Below are positions 7,900-13,479 of a stretch of DNA of 13,479 nucleotides, in pieces. The position numbers and the translations under genes were made by a program. Source of the stretch: Bacteroidota bacterium (GTDB taxonomy: Bacteria > Bacteroidota > Bacteroidia > J057); the NCBI GenBank assembly GCA_003696875.1, contig RFHL01000335.1, positions 1 through 13,479 on the forward strand, read 5' to 3'. The notes under the pieces are model-generated. The model had not been told where the DNA came from, did not search any database, and saw only the letters and a list, made by a program, of their open reading frames with translations. Within the stretch, counting starts at the first letter, position 1. Each line of letters starts with the position of its first letter.

Positions 7900-9171
7900 C
7901 TAGAAGTTGCCTTCGAGGTCTATTCCGGTTGCCAGCCGCTTGATGGCAGAGATGTAAGCCGCGATCCGCATCGAGCACTGATACGCCTCATGCGTTTCGT
8001 ACACGCGGTCAAAGGCCTCAATCATGATCGGAGCCGCCTTGTCCCGGATTTCTTCTTCGGAATAATAGTGTCCCCGGCGGTTCTGTACCCATTCGAAGTA
8101 AGAAACCGTCACCCCGCCGGCATTGGCGAGGATGTCCGGGACGATGAGGACGCCTTTCTCATCCAGGATGGCATCGGCGGTGGACGATACCGGCCCATTG
8201 GCGCCTTCGACGATCAGGCGAGCCTGAACCTCCTCGGCATTGGCCTCGGTGATGACATTTTCGATCGCGGCGGGCACCAGAATGTCGACATCCATGGTAA
8301 GAAGTTCCTCATTCGTGATGCGTTCTGCCCCTCCATATCCGTCCAGAGACCCATTCTTTTTTAAAAATTTGACGGCGTCCCTTACATCAATACCGCCCTT
8401 GCGGAAATAGCCGCCGGTGTGGTCGCTGATCGCGACCACCTTGATGCCCTGATCTTCGAGCAGCTTGGCCGCCCAACTCCCCACATTCCCAAAGCCCTGT
8501 ACGGCGCAGGTCGTTTGTTTCGGGTCCCAGCCCAGCTTTTCGATGGCTTTCATGGTGGTGACCATCACCCCCCAGCCGGTGGCCGGCACGCGGCCCTTGG
8601 AGCCGCCGAGGTGCAGGGGCTTACCCGTCACGACGCCGGGCGTATAGCCGTAGATGCGAGAGTACTCATGGAAGATCCAGGCCATTTCCCGGAAGCTCGT
8701 GCCCATATCAGGGGCGGGGATGTCCGAGTCTTCGCCGAAGACGTCCTTCAGGGCCCGGGTATAGGCCCGGGTGATGCGCTCCAGTTCATCGGTGCTGCGC
8801 ACCTTGGGGTTGAGGGTAATCCCGCCCTTGGCGCCGCCATAGGGCAAGCCTACCAAGGCACATTTGAAGGTCATCCAGCCCGCCAGCGCCTTGACCTCGT
8901 CCAGGTCCACAAAGGGGGCAAAGCGGATCCCGCCCTTGGAGGGGCCCATGACCGTTGAGTGGATCACCCGGAAGCCTTCGAAAACCCGGGTGGTGCCGTC
9001 GTCCAGCTTGACGGGCAGGTTTACATTGATCACCCGCTCTGGGACGCCGATGATGTCCCGAAAGCGTTGGTCAAGATTGATAAGGTCGGCCGCTTGGTTG
9101 AAACGGGCCATCAAGGATGCATAAGGAGAGTTTTTCTCTGCTACCTGTGCATGTGTTGGTGCAGTGGACAT
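7900..9171 (-). CDS. gdhA: Glutamate dehydrogenase (Glu/Leu/Phe/Val dehydrogenase family)
   Basis: This 423-residue cytoplasmic enzyme interconverts glutamate and 2-oxoglutarate plus ammonia using NAD(P), linking nitrogen and carbon metabolism. The substrate domain shows Lys79 (GPSKGGIRF), Lys103 (MTFK), the catalytic Lys115 in PYGGAKGG, and Asp155 in PAPDMGTS. The Rossmann domain has GFGNVG at 226-231, with Asp250 after the second strand, which would favour NAD over NADP (inference). Ser357 in GGVTVSYFEW occupies the position that favours glutamate over leucine or phenylalanine in characterised GDHs. Length is normal for the hexameric class of about 420 residues. It is transcribed alone: a terminator follows at 7825-7855, and a 160-nt spacer with a possible promoter separates it from cdsA. 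The ATG at 9171 is preceded by no Shine-Dalgarno sequence. The symbol follows common usage; gudB or rocG would be equally defensible. Confidence 0.95.
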   Translation of the reverse strand: MSTAPTHAQVAEKNSPYASLMARFNQAADLINLDQRFRDIIGVPERVINVNLPVKLDDGTTRVFEGFRVIHSTVMGPSKGGIRFAPFVDLDEVKALAGWMTFKCALVGLPYGGAKGGITLNPKVRSTDELERITRAYTRALKDVFGEDSDIPAPDMGTSFREMAWIFHEYSRIYGYTPGVVTGKPLHLGGSKGRVPATGWGVMVTTMKAIEKLGWDPKQTTCAVQGFGNVGSWAAKLLEDQGIKVVAISDHTGGYFRKGGIDVRDAVKFLKKNGSLDGYGGAERITNEELLTMDVDILVPAAIENVITEANAEEVQARLIVEGANGPVSSTADAILDEKGVLIVPDILANAGGVTVSYFEWVQNRRGHYYSEEEIRDKAAPIMIEAFDRVYETHEAYQCSMRIAAYISAIKRLATGIDLEGNF

Positions 9172-9200
9172 AGTGGTTTGGATGCTTTCGTAGTAAAGTC

Positions 9201-9229
9201 TGTATGAAATTTGTGGCTCGAGCTGTCAA
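9201..9229 (-). promoter_or_regulatory. Candidate gdhA promoter overlapping a palindrome
   Basis: In the minus sense TTGACA (complement of 9224-9229) is followed after 17 nt by CATACA (complement of 9201-9206), which would start transcription about 20-25 nt before the gdhA ATG. The -35-like element is perfect but the -10-like element is poor, and Bacteroidota usually use a TTG/TAnnTTTG promoter instead. The segment 9210-9230 also forms an imperfect palindrome around GCTCGAGC (9216-9223) with TTTG and CAAA flanks, which could be an operator. Low confidence. Confidence 0.28.
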
Positions 9230-9331
9230 AATGAGGCTACCAATATGAGAAAGCCATTGAAAATTTCAAAACCTGATTATCAGTATGTTAAACCGATATT
9301 AAGGGGTGCTCGCTGTTGCGATTTTCCAAAT

Positions 9332-10153
9332 TCATAACAGAGATAGATACGAAAATATTACCGGGACGGAGTAGAAAAGTCCATCAAATCGATCGAGCAT
9401 CCCCCCATGCCCGGGGAGCAGGCTCCCTGAGTCCTTGACCTGCAGGCTGCGCTTGAACATGGACTCCACCAGATCGCCCCATTGGCTGACCACCGAAATG
9501 ATGCCTGCGATCACCAGCCAGTGAAAGCCGTCTGGCGCCCAGAGCAGTTGCAGGCCCCAGCCTGCCGCGAGGCAGAAGAGGGCTCCCCCGATGGCCCCTT
9601 CCCAGGTTTTCTTGGGGCTGATGCGGGGGAAGAGCGGCCGGCGCCCCAGAAAGCGGCCAGAGAAGTACGCCATGACATCCAGAACCCACGTAAGCAACAG
9701 GATGCCCAGCGGGAGGGTATAGTCATAGCTCGCTTCGGCCCCGCCCAGGCCCAGGTGGTAAAACAGCCATAGCGGCAGATAGCAGTACACCACCCCCAGC
9801 ACCAGACTGCCCAGTTGGGCGACGGGTTGGGTCAGGCTGCGGTCATAGAGGGCCAGCAAACCCAGAATCGGTAGGCTCAGCACGGCCAGCAGGCCGTAGC
9901 TAGCGCTTGGGACCGACATGAGGCCGCTCAGGTCGGCCAGGGCCAGCAGCCAGGCCAGTCCGGCCAGGGCGACCGTCGCCACGCGGTAAGAACCGCGCGC
10001 GGCGCCCACCACCCCGATAAATTCCCATAACCCGAGCAGCGACACCACGGCACTGAAAACCCAGAGCCCGTAGGGAGAAAAAATGATGGCCGGAATGACC
10101 ACCGAGGCCGCAACGACGGCCGTAATCAGGCGCAAGACGAGGTTATTTTTCAT
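9332..10153 (-). CDS. cdsA: Phosphatidate cytidylyltransferase (CDP-diglyceride synthase)
   Basis: CdsA is an integral membrane enzyme of the inner membrane that makes CDP-diacylglycerol and pyrophosphate from CTP and phosphatidate, the branch-point step for phospholipid synthesis. The 273-residue protein is highly hydrophobic with several membrane segments. It contains the full family signature at residues 231-257: S-x-F-KR, KD six and seven residues later, then LPGHGG (246-251) and DRFD (254-257). An upstream conserved block, DVMAYFSGRFLG at 159-170 followed by PKKTWEG at 180-186, supports the call. The ATG at 10153 lies inside the 3' end of the CPBP gene, an 11-nt overlap that implies translational coupling. 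No convincing terminator is seen in the 160-nt spacer downstream, so some read-through into gdhA is possible. Confidence 0.96.
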   Translation of the reverse strand: MKNNLVLRLITAVVAASVVIPAIIFSPYGLWVFSAVVSLLGLWEFIGVVGAARGSYRVATVALAGLAWLLALADLSGLMSVPSASYGLLAVLSLPILGLLALYDRSLTQPVAQLGSLVLGVVYCYLPLWLFYHLGLGGAEASYDYTLPLGILLLTWVLDVMAYFSGRFLGRRPLFPRISPKKTWEGAIGGALFCLAAGWGLQLLWAPDGFHWLVIAGIISVVSQWGDLVESMFKRSLQVKDSGSLLPGHGGMLDRFDGLFYSVPVIFSYLSLL

Positions 10154-11081
10154 AAGGCGAAAGGCTGTAAAGAGGTTGGGGGATCAGCCGCCGGAACAGG
10201 AAGAACAAAAAGGTGGCCGCTGCTAGGCTGCCCAGGACCACCGGCCAGGCCTTGCCCAGCTCTGGGTCCACATTGAGCGCGAGGGCCAGGATGTTGGTGG
10301 CGTTGAAGGCAAAATGGGCCAGGATAGAAACCCAGAGACTGCCGGAATACCATAGGAAGTAGCCGAGCAGGACCCCCAGCACCAGCCGGGAGAGGAGGCC
10401 GGTCGCCTGCAGGTGTAGCAGGCTGAAGAGTAGACCCGTGAGCCAGATGGCGCGATGCCCGCCCCAGAGCCGCATGAGTTCCCGCTGCAGCGCCCCCCGG
10501 AAAAACATCTCCTCCATCACCGCCGGTAAAGCGGCGAAGACCACGACATTGGCGAGGATAGCCAAGGTGCTGTGGTCTTCGAACACCTCCCTGAGGAGGG
10601 ACTGGCTCCTCAGGGCTTGTTGTTGTAGCTCCCGTCCCAGCTCGGCTAGCGCGCCGGGCAAGTGTATATCCTCAGGCGGCAGGGCCAGGGTCAGCACGGC
10701 GGGAATGCAGCCCAGCATGATGAGCGAGGCCAGCAGGACCCAGCTTGGGCGGGGCGCCCGATCCAGATGCAGGACCGCCAGAGGCGGGCCCAGCAGACTC
10801 GCAATCAGCCAGGCGGCCAGGCCCCAGCTCAGGATCTGATGACCTGCCTGCAAGAAGCGGAAGAGGGCATGGCCAGAGGGGTGAAGGCCAAGGTCTCCCC
10901 CCAGCAGGGCCTGGACCTGCGACCAACCAAGCCCAAAGGCCAGCCCGCCTACCCAGAGGAGGAGGGGAATCAGGATCAGTTGCCCCAGGGCATAGACCAA
11001 AAAGCCCAGCATCAATGAAAAGCCGGGCCTTTGCCGGGCCTGAATTGCCAGGATCTGGAACAGGGATGTGCTGGGGTTCAC
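10143..11081 (-). CDS. CPBP-family intramembrane metalloprotease
   Basis: This is a 312-residue polytopic membrane protein of the CPBP (Rce1-like, ABI) family. All three family motifs are intact: EEMFFR at residues 190-195 (Glu190, Glu191, Arg195), Phe219-x3-His223, and His256-x3-Asn260. It is therefore expected to be an active membrane protease; the substrate is unknown. The first 180 residues contain further hydrophobic segments and an amphipathic stretch (about 140-170). The start codon is GTG at 11081 with no Shine-Dalgarno sequence; the next in-frame Met is at residue 24, which would cut into a hydrophobic segment, so I keep GTG. Its stop overlaps the cdsA start by 11 nt, so the pair forms a tight operon. 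The coupling hints at a role in membrane homeostasis or maturation, which is inference. It differs from the degenerate CPBP protein at 25-969. Confidence 0.9.
   Translation of the reverse strand: MNPSTSLFQILAIQARQRPGFSLMLGFLVYALGQLILIPLLLWVGGLAFGLGWSQVQALLGGDLGLHPSGHALFRFLQAGHQILSWGLAAWLIASLLGPPLAVLHLDRAPRPSWVLLASLIMLGCIPAVLTLALPPEDIHLPGALAELGRELQQQALRSQSLLREVFEDHSTLAILANVVVFAALPAVMEEMFFRGALQRELMRLWGGHRAIWLTGLLFSLLHLQATGLLSRLVLGVLLGYFLWYSGSLWVSILAHFAFNATNILALALNVDPELGKAWPVVLGSLAAATFLFFLFRRLIPQPLYSLSPYEK
10589..10615. repeat. Perfect 10-bp inverted repeat inside CPBP gene
   Basis: CCCTGAGGAG (10589-10598) and CTCCTCAGGG (10606-10615) flank a 7-nt loop within the CPBP protease gene, in the region encoding the amphipathic stretch before motif 1 (about residues 156-165). 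It could form an mRNA hairpin; no T-tract follows. It may simply reflect Leu/Glu/Ser codon use. Confidence 0.55.
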
Positions 11082-11338
11082 AATGGCGAAGGCTAGGAGC
11101 GAAGGAAATAGGGGCTGTTTCCGGGAGCGCTCTCCCGCTTGCCTGATCTTCGTCGTAGAGAAGCCGGAACGGATGGGAAGCCGGGAAAACAGGCGGATTT
11201 TGGCGAAATAAGAACTTTTTACACAGAATACGGCGTCATTCCTATGGATTTTTCCCCCTTGGGAAATCCATTATAGTAAGGAGGAAAATAATTTGTGTAT
11301 TTTTAGCGCCGAATCAAACCACCTAGTGTCTGTAGCAG
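11082..11338. other. Divergent intergenic region with inverted repeats
   Basis: This spacer separates the minus-strand CPBP-cdsA operon from plus-strand dusB and must hold promoters for both. It becomes AT-rich from about 11200. It contains an 8-bp inverted repeat, ATGGATTT (11244-11251) and AAATCCAT (11264-11271). There is also a smaller hairpin, CGGGAG-4 nt-CTCCCG, at 11122-11137 near the CPBP start. A TAATTTG motif at 11289-11295 resembles the Bacteroidota -7 element, but I find no TTG at the proper spacing. No gene is visible. Confidence 0.6.
11244..11271. promoter_or_regulatory. Inverted repeat, possible operator or leader hairpin
   Basis: Eight-base arms ATGGATTT and AAATCCAT are separated by 12 nt. 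Inside the spacer CCC can pair with GGG if a TT bulge is allowed, so the element could fold as RNA as well as bind a dimeric protein. It is about 70 nt before the dusB start and about 160 nt before the CPBP start. It lacks a T-tract next to the stem on either strand, so it is not a convincing terminator. Confidence 0.35.
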
Positions 11339-12412
11339 ATGGTAAAAATCGGAGCCATTGAGGTAGGGGATTTTCCCCTCTTGCTCGCCCCGATGGAGGA
11401 TGTGAGTGACCCCCCGTTCCGGGTTCTCTGTAAAGAGTTCGGAGCAGACGTGGTGTATACCGAGTTTATCAGCTCCGAAGGGCTGATCCGGTACGCAGAC
11501 AAGAGCGTCGAAAAGCTCGATATTTATGATGAAGAACGGCCGGTAGGCATCCAGATCTTTGGCCACGAGATCGAATCCATGCGGGAGAGCGCCCGTATCG
11601 TAGAACAGGCCCGGCCGGAGATTCTCGATATCAATTATGGTTGCCCCGTCAAGAAGGTGACCTGTAAGGGAGCCGGGGCGGGCATCCTGCGGCAGATTCC
11701 TACCATGGAGTCGCTGACCCGGGAGATTGTTCAGGCCACCGACCTGCCCGTGACGGTCAAGACCCGGCTCGGCTGGGACGAGCACAGCATTCGGATTCGC
11801 GAGGTGGCCCTGCGCCTGCAAGATGCCGGCATCAAGGCCCTCTCCATCCACGGCCGCACCCGCATGCAGATGTACAAAGGCGTCGCCGACTGGACCCAGA
11901 TCCAGGAAGTCGCCGCAGACCCGAATATCGAGATCCCCATTTTTGGCAATGGCGACGTGGATACCCCCCAGAAGGCGCAAGAGATGCGCGATCGCTTTCC
12001 CGATGTCAAGGGCATCATGATCGGGCGCGGCGCCATCGGCAACCCCTGGATCTTCCGCGAAATCAAGCACTACCTCGCCACCGGCGAGGAATTGCCCCGG
12101 CCCACCCTGCCCGAGCGGGTGGAGGTCTGCCGGCGCCACCTCATGATGTCCGTTACCTGGAAGGGTGAGTTTCAGGCCATCCGCGAAATGCGCCGGCACT
12201 ATGCCCCTTACTTTCGGGGGCTGCCCGGCTTCAAGCCCTATCGGATCAAGCTGGTTACCAGTGAAGACCTCACTGAGATCCTCGATACCTTCGATTTTAT
12301 CCTCGAAACCTACGCCAAAGGGGCCGAATTGCCCGCCGAGCCTCCGGGAAGCGCCCGGATCTCGTTGCGTTCCAAACGCAAGATCAAGCACGCCCTGAAC
12401 CTGAGTGTCTAA
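11339..12412 (+). CDS. dusB: tRNA-dihydrouridine synthase
   Basis: This FMN enzyme reduces specific uridines in the tRNA D-loop to dihydrouridine using NADPH. The 357-residue protein shows the Dus TIM barrel in order: the LLLAPMEDVSD flavin-binding start at 14-24, VGIQIFG at 69-75, INYGCPVKKV at 98-107 with catalytic Cys102, Lys141 in VKTRLGW, His171 in IHGRT, GNGD at 203-206 and IGRGAIGNPW at 228-237. The GCPVKKV form and overall length match the DusB/NifR3 group common in Bacteroidota, rather than DusA or DusC. A basic tail (SKRKIKH, 345-351) could contact tRNA. It is the first plus-strand gene after the divergent spacer and has no Shine-Dalgarno sequence. The 117-nt gap to the next gene shows no strong terminator, so read-through is possible. 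The symbol reflects the subgroup and is probable. Confidence 0.95.
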   Translation: MVKIGAIEVGDFPLLLAPMEDVSDPPFRVLCKEFGADVVYTEFISSEGLIRYADKSVEKLDIYDEERPVGIQIFGHEIESMRESARIVEQARPEILDINYGCPVKKVTCKGAGAGILRQIPTMESLTREIVQATDLPVTVKTRLGWDEHSIRIREVALRLQDAGIKALSIHGRTRMQMYKGVADWTQIQEVAADPNIEIPIFGNGDVDTPQKAQEMRDRFPDVKGIMIGRGAIGNPWIFREIKHYLATGEELPRPTLPERVEVCRRHLMMSVTWKGEFQAIREMRRHYAPYFRGLPGFKPYRIKLVTSEDLTEILDTFDFILETYAKGAELPAEPPGSARISLRSKRKIKHALNLSV

Positions 12413-12529
12413 TCGAAAAGCTGACTGATCCGACTTATCGTACTATACGGATGCCCGGTTTCTGATTCCCCCGGAAATTCCCTATTTTGCCCCTGCCTTC
12501 TGCCTCATTCCTATTAACGCTTCAATCCT

Positions 12530-13479
12530 ATGAAACGCCGATTCTTGCTCCTTGTCCTGCTGGCTGGCATGACCTTGCCAGCCAGGGCACAAAGCGGTGT
12601 GGATGTAACCAAGCTCCTGGCGAACACGAAGACTTTTATCTTCGACAACAACAAAAACACCGTCAAGGGCTATATCTACGCTATTTTGGAGGAACAGACC
12701 GCTTGCTGCGGCTCTGACCGCATCTACCTGGAGGTCAAGATTGACCCTTCCGGCTATGTCCTCAAAGTATCTTCCCTAACCGGGAAAAATGACTGCTTCA
12801 AGCAGGCTGCCGCTGACATTGTGAAAAACATCCGCTGGGATGCCAGCGATTTCAGAGGCCCCAAGTCGGTCTATTTCGAGATCAAGCCGGAAATCGAATG
12901 TGTAGAAGGCCGGGATAATGGCTATGTGGCCCTGGAGATTTTCAATAATGAAAAGCTTAACCCGGCGGGTATGCAGGTCGCTGGCGGCGATCCGCAGCCA
13001 GCCAATCCCGTGACCCCACCGGCTACCGAGCCGGAGCCGGCCACCCCCCAACCCAATCCGGTTGCCTCGCAACCTGAACCGCAGACCCAGCCCGAGCCCG
13101 AACCCCAGCAGATCGCCAGTGCGGAGCCGGAGCCTTCCCGTGGTCAGCCTGAACCTGAGCCTATGCCTCAGCCCACCACGCCTCGTCCGCAGACGACCCG
13201 CCCACAGACGACCGGCGTCCCCGGTTTCATGCCTACCCGCCCCGTTACCAACCCCCAGGCAGCACCGGATGCCGAGATTGAGGAGGCCCGTCGCCGGGCC
13301 GAGGCAGAGCGGATCGCTCGGGAAGAAGAAATTCGTAAACTGCGTGAAGAAATGCAGCGGCTGCGGGAGCAGGAAGAGAAACAGCGCGAGGCACGCCTCG
13401 CTGAGGAGCGCCGCCGGCAGGAAGAGGCCCAGCAAGAGCAAGCCGAAAACATGGTCGCTCAGGCCAGCGAAGGGGGCGA
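12530..13479 (+). CDS. Exported TonB-C-like/coiled-coil protein, truncated by window end
   Basis: This reading frame is open to the window end (316 complete codons, no stop), so the C-terminus is missing. It begins MKRRFLLLVLLAGM and has a good signal peptidase site after ALA-type residues PARA (cleavage near Ala20-Gln21). Residues 65-120 resemble a TonB C-terminal or related small alpha/beta domain (LEVKIDPSGYV, then AAADIVKNIRW); four Cys (59, 60, 89, 124) surround it and could form disulfides. Residues 153-246 are rich in Pro, Glu, Gln and Thr with PEP repeats. Residues 248-306 are a highly charged Glu/Arg/Gln coiled coil. A periplasmic or envelope location is likely. The order, globular domain first and Pro-rich linker afterwards, is the reverse of TonB. 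It could lead to an OmpA-like or other C-terminal domain outside the window. A weak TATTTTG promoter-like motif is at 12483. Function unknown. Confidence 0.8.
   Translation, partial: MKRRFLLLVLLAGMTLPARAQSGVDVTKLLANTKTFIFDNNKNTVKGYIYAILEEQTACCGSDRIYLEVKIDPSGYVLKVSSLTGKNDCFKQAAADIVKNIRWDASDFRGPKSVYFEIKPEIECVEGRDNGYVALEIFNNEKLNPAGMQVAGGDPQPANPVTPPATEPEPATPQPNPVASQPEPQTQPEPEPQQIASAEPEPSRGQPEPEPMPQPTTPRPQTTRPQTTGVPGFMPTRPVTNPQAAPDAEIEEARRRAEAERIAREEEIRKLREEMQRLREQEEKQREARLAEERRRQEEAQQEQAENMVAQASEGG
13184..13213 (+). repeat. 15-bp tandem duplication in Pro-rich linker
   Basis: Two adjacent 15-nt units (13184-13198 and 13199-13213), differing at two positions, each encode Arg-Pro-Gln-Thr-Thr (residues 219-223 and 224-228 of the edge protein). 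This suggests slippage-driven growth of the low-complexity linker. Confidence 0.75.

Noticed and set aside
11122..11137. CGGGAG/CTCCCG hairpin as a terminator
   Set aside because: It lies upstream of the CPBP start, not after a gene, and has no T-tract on either strand.
11303..12391. A 362-codon open frame antisense to almost all of dusB
   Set aside because: dusB has every family motif on the plus strand. The antisense product matches no family and results from GC-rich codons that avoid stops on the opposite strand.
12413..12529. Possible terminator or small gene between dusB and the edge protein
   Set aside because: Only a 4-bp TCCG/CGGA pairing with a long loop is seen, and no T-tract follows; no open frame of note.
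12776..13441. A minus-strand frame that looks like a Leu-rich membrane protein
   Set aside because: The apparent hydrophobic stretch is the antisense of Glu/Gln/Arg codons in the coiled coil of the plus-strand gene.
1..13479. Defence islands, CRISPR, transposons, phage genes, tRNA or rRNA
   Set aside because: I looked on both strands and saw no repeat-spacer pattern, transposase motif, or RNA gene; the genes present are housekeeping and envelope genes.

Overview
The window reads as a stretch of chromosome from a GC-rich member of the Bacteroidota. Two large secreted proteins end in type IX secretion (T9SS type A) sorting domains, one carries SprB-type repeats, and no gene has a clear Shine-Dalgarno leader. 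All three are Bacteroidota traits. The combination of GC-rich codons, SprB/PKD cargo and an SBBP propeller would fit Saprospiria or a relative, but that rank is a guess. I see no tRNA, rRNA, CRISPR array, insertion sequence, phage gene or clear sign of recent transfer.

Minus strand, 25-4404: a 918-residue T9SS cargo with a seven-repeat SBBP propeller, then a DUF1415 protein, then a CPBP-family membrane protein that has lost the two histidines of its presumed active site. The two gaps are both 36 nt, so the three may be one transcript. Minus strand, 4695-7721: a 1008-residue mosaic T9SS cargo (CARDB-like, MAM-like, three SprB repeats, PKD, sorting domain), followed by a strong intrinsic terminator. 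Minus strand, 7900-9171: glutamate dehydrogenase with its own terminator and a possible promoter. Minus strand, 9332-11081: a CPBP protease with intact motifs whose 3' end overlaps cdsA by 11 nt.

From about 11.3 kb the coding strand switches. The divergent region 11082-11338 holds an inverted repeat. Then come dusB (tRNA-dihydrouridine synthase) at 11339-12412 and a secreted or periplasmic protein starting at 12530 that runs off the window end. It has a small TonB-C-like domain, a Pro/Glu-rich linker and a charged coiled coil.

Functionally this is a mix of housekeeping genes (gdhA, cdsA, dusB) and cell-envelope or surface genes (two T9SS cargos, two CPBP proteins, the edge protein). I found no strong evidence of a new multi-gene system. 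The most interesting points are the degenerate CPBP protein beside a T9SS propeller, the overlap of CPBP and cdsA, the exact 76-residue SprB periodicity with paired cysteines, and the reversed TonB-like layout of the edge protein.
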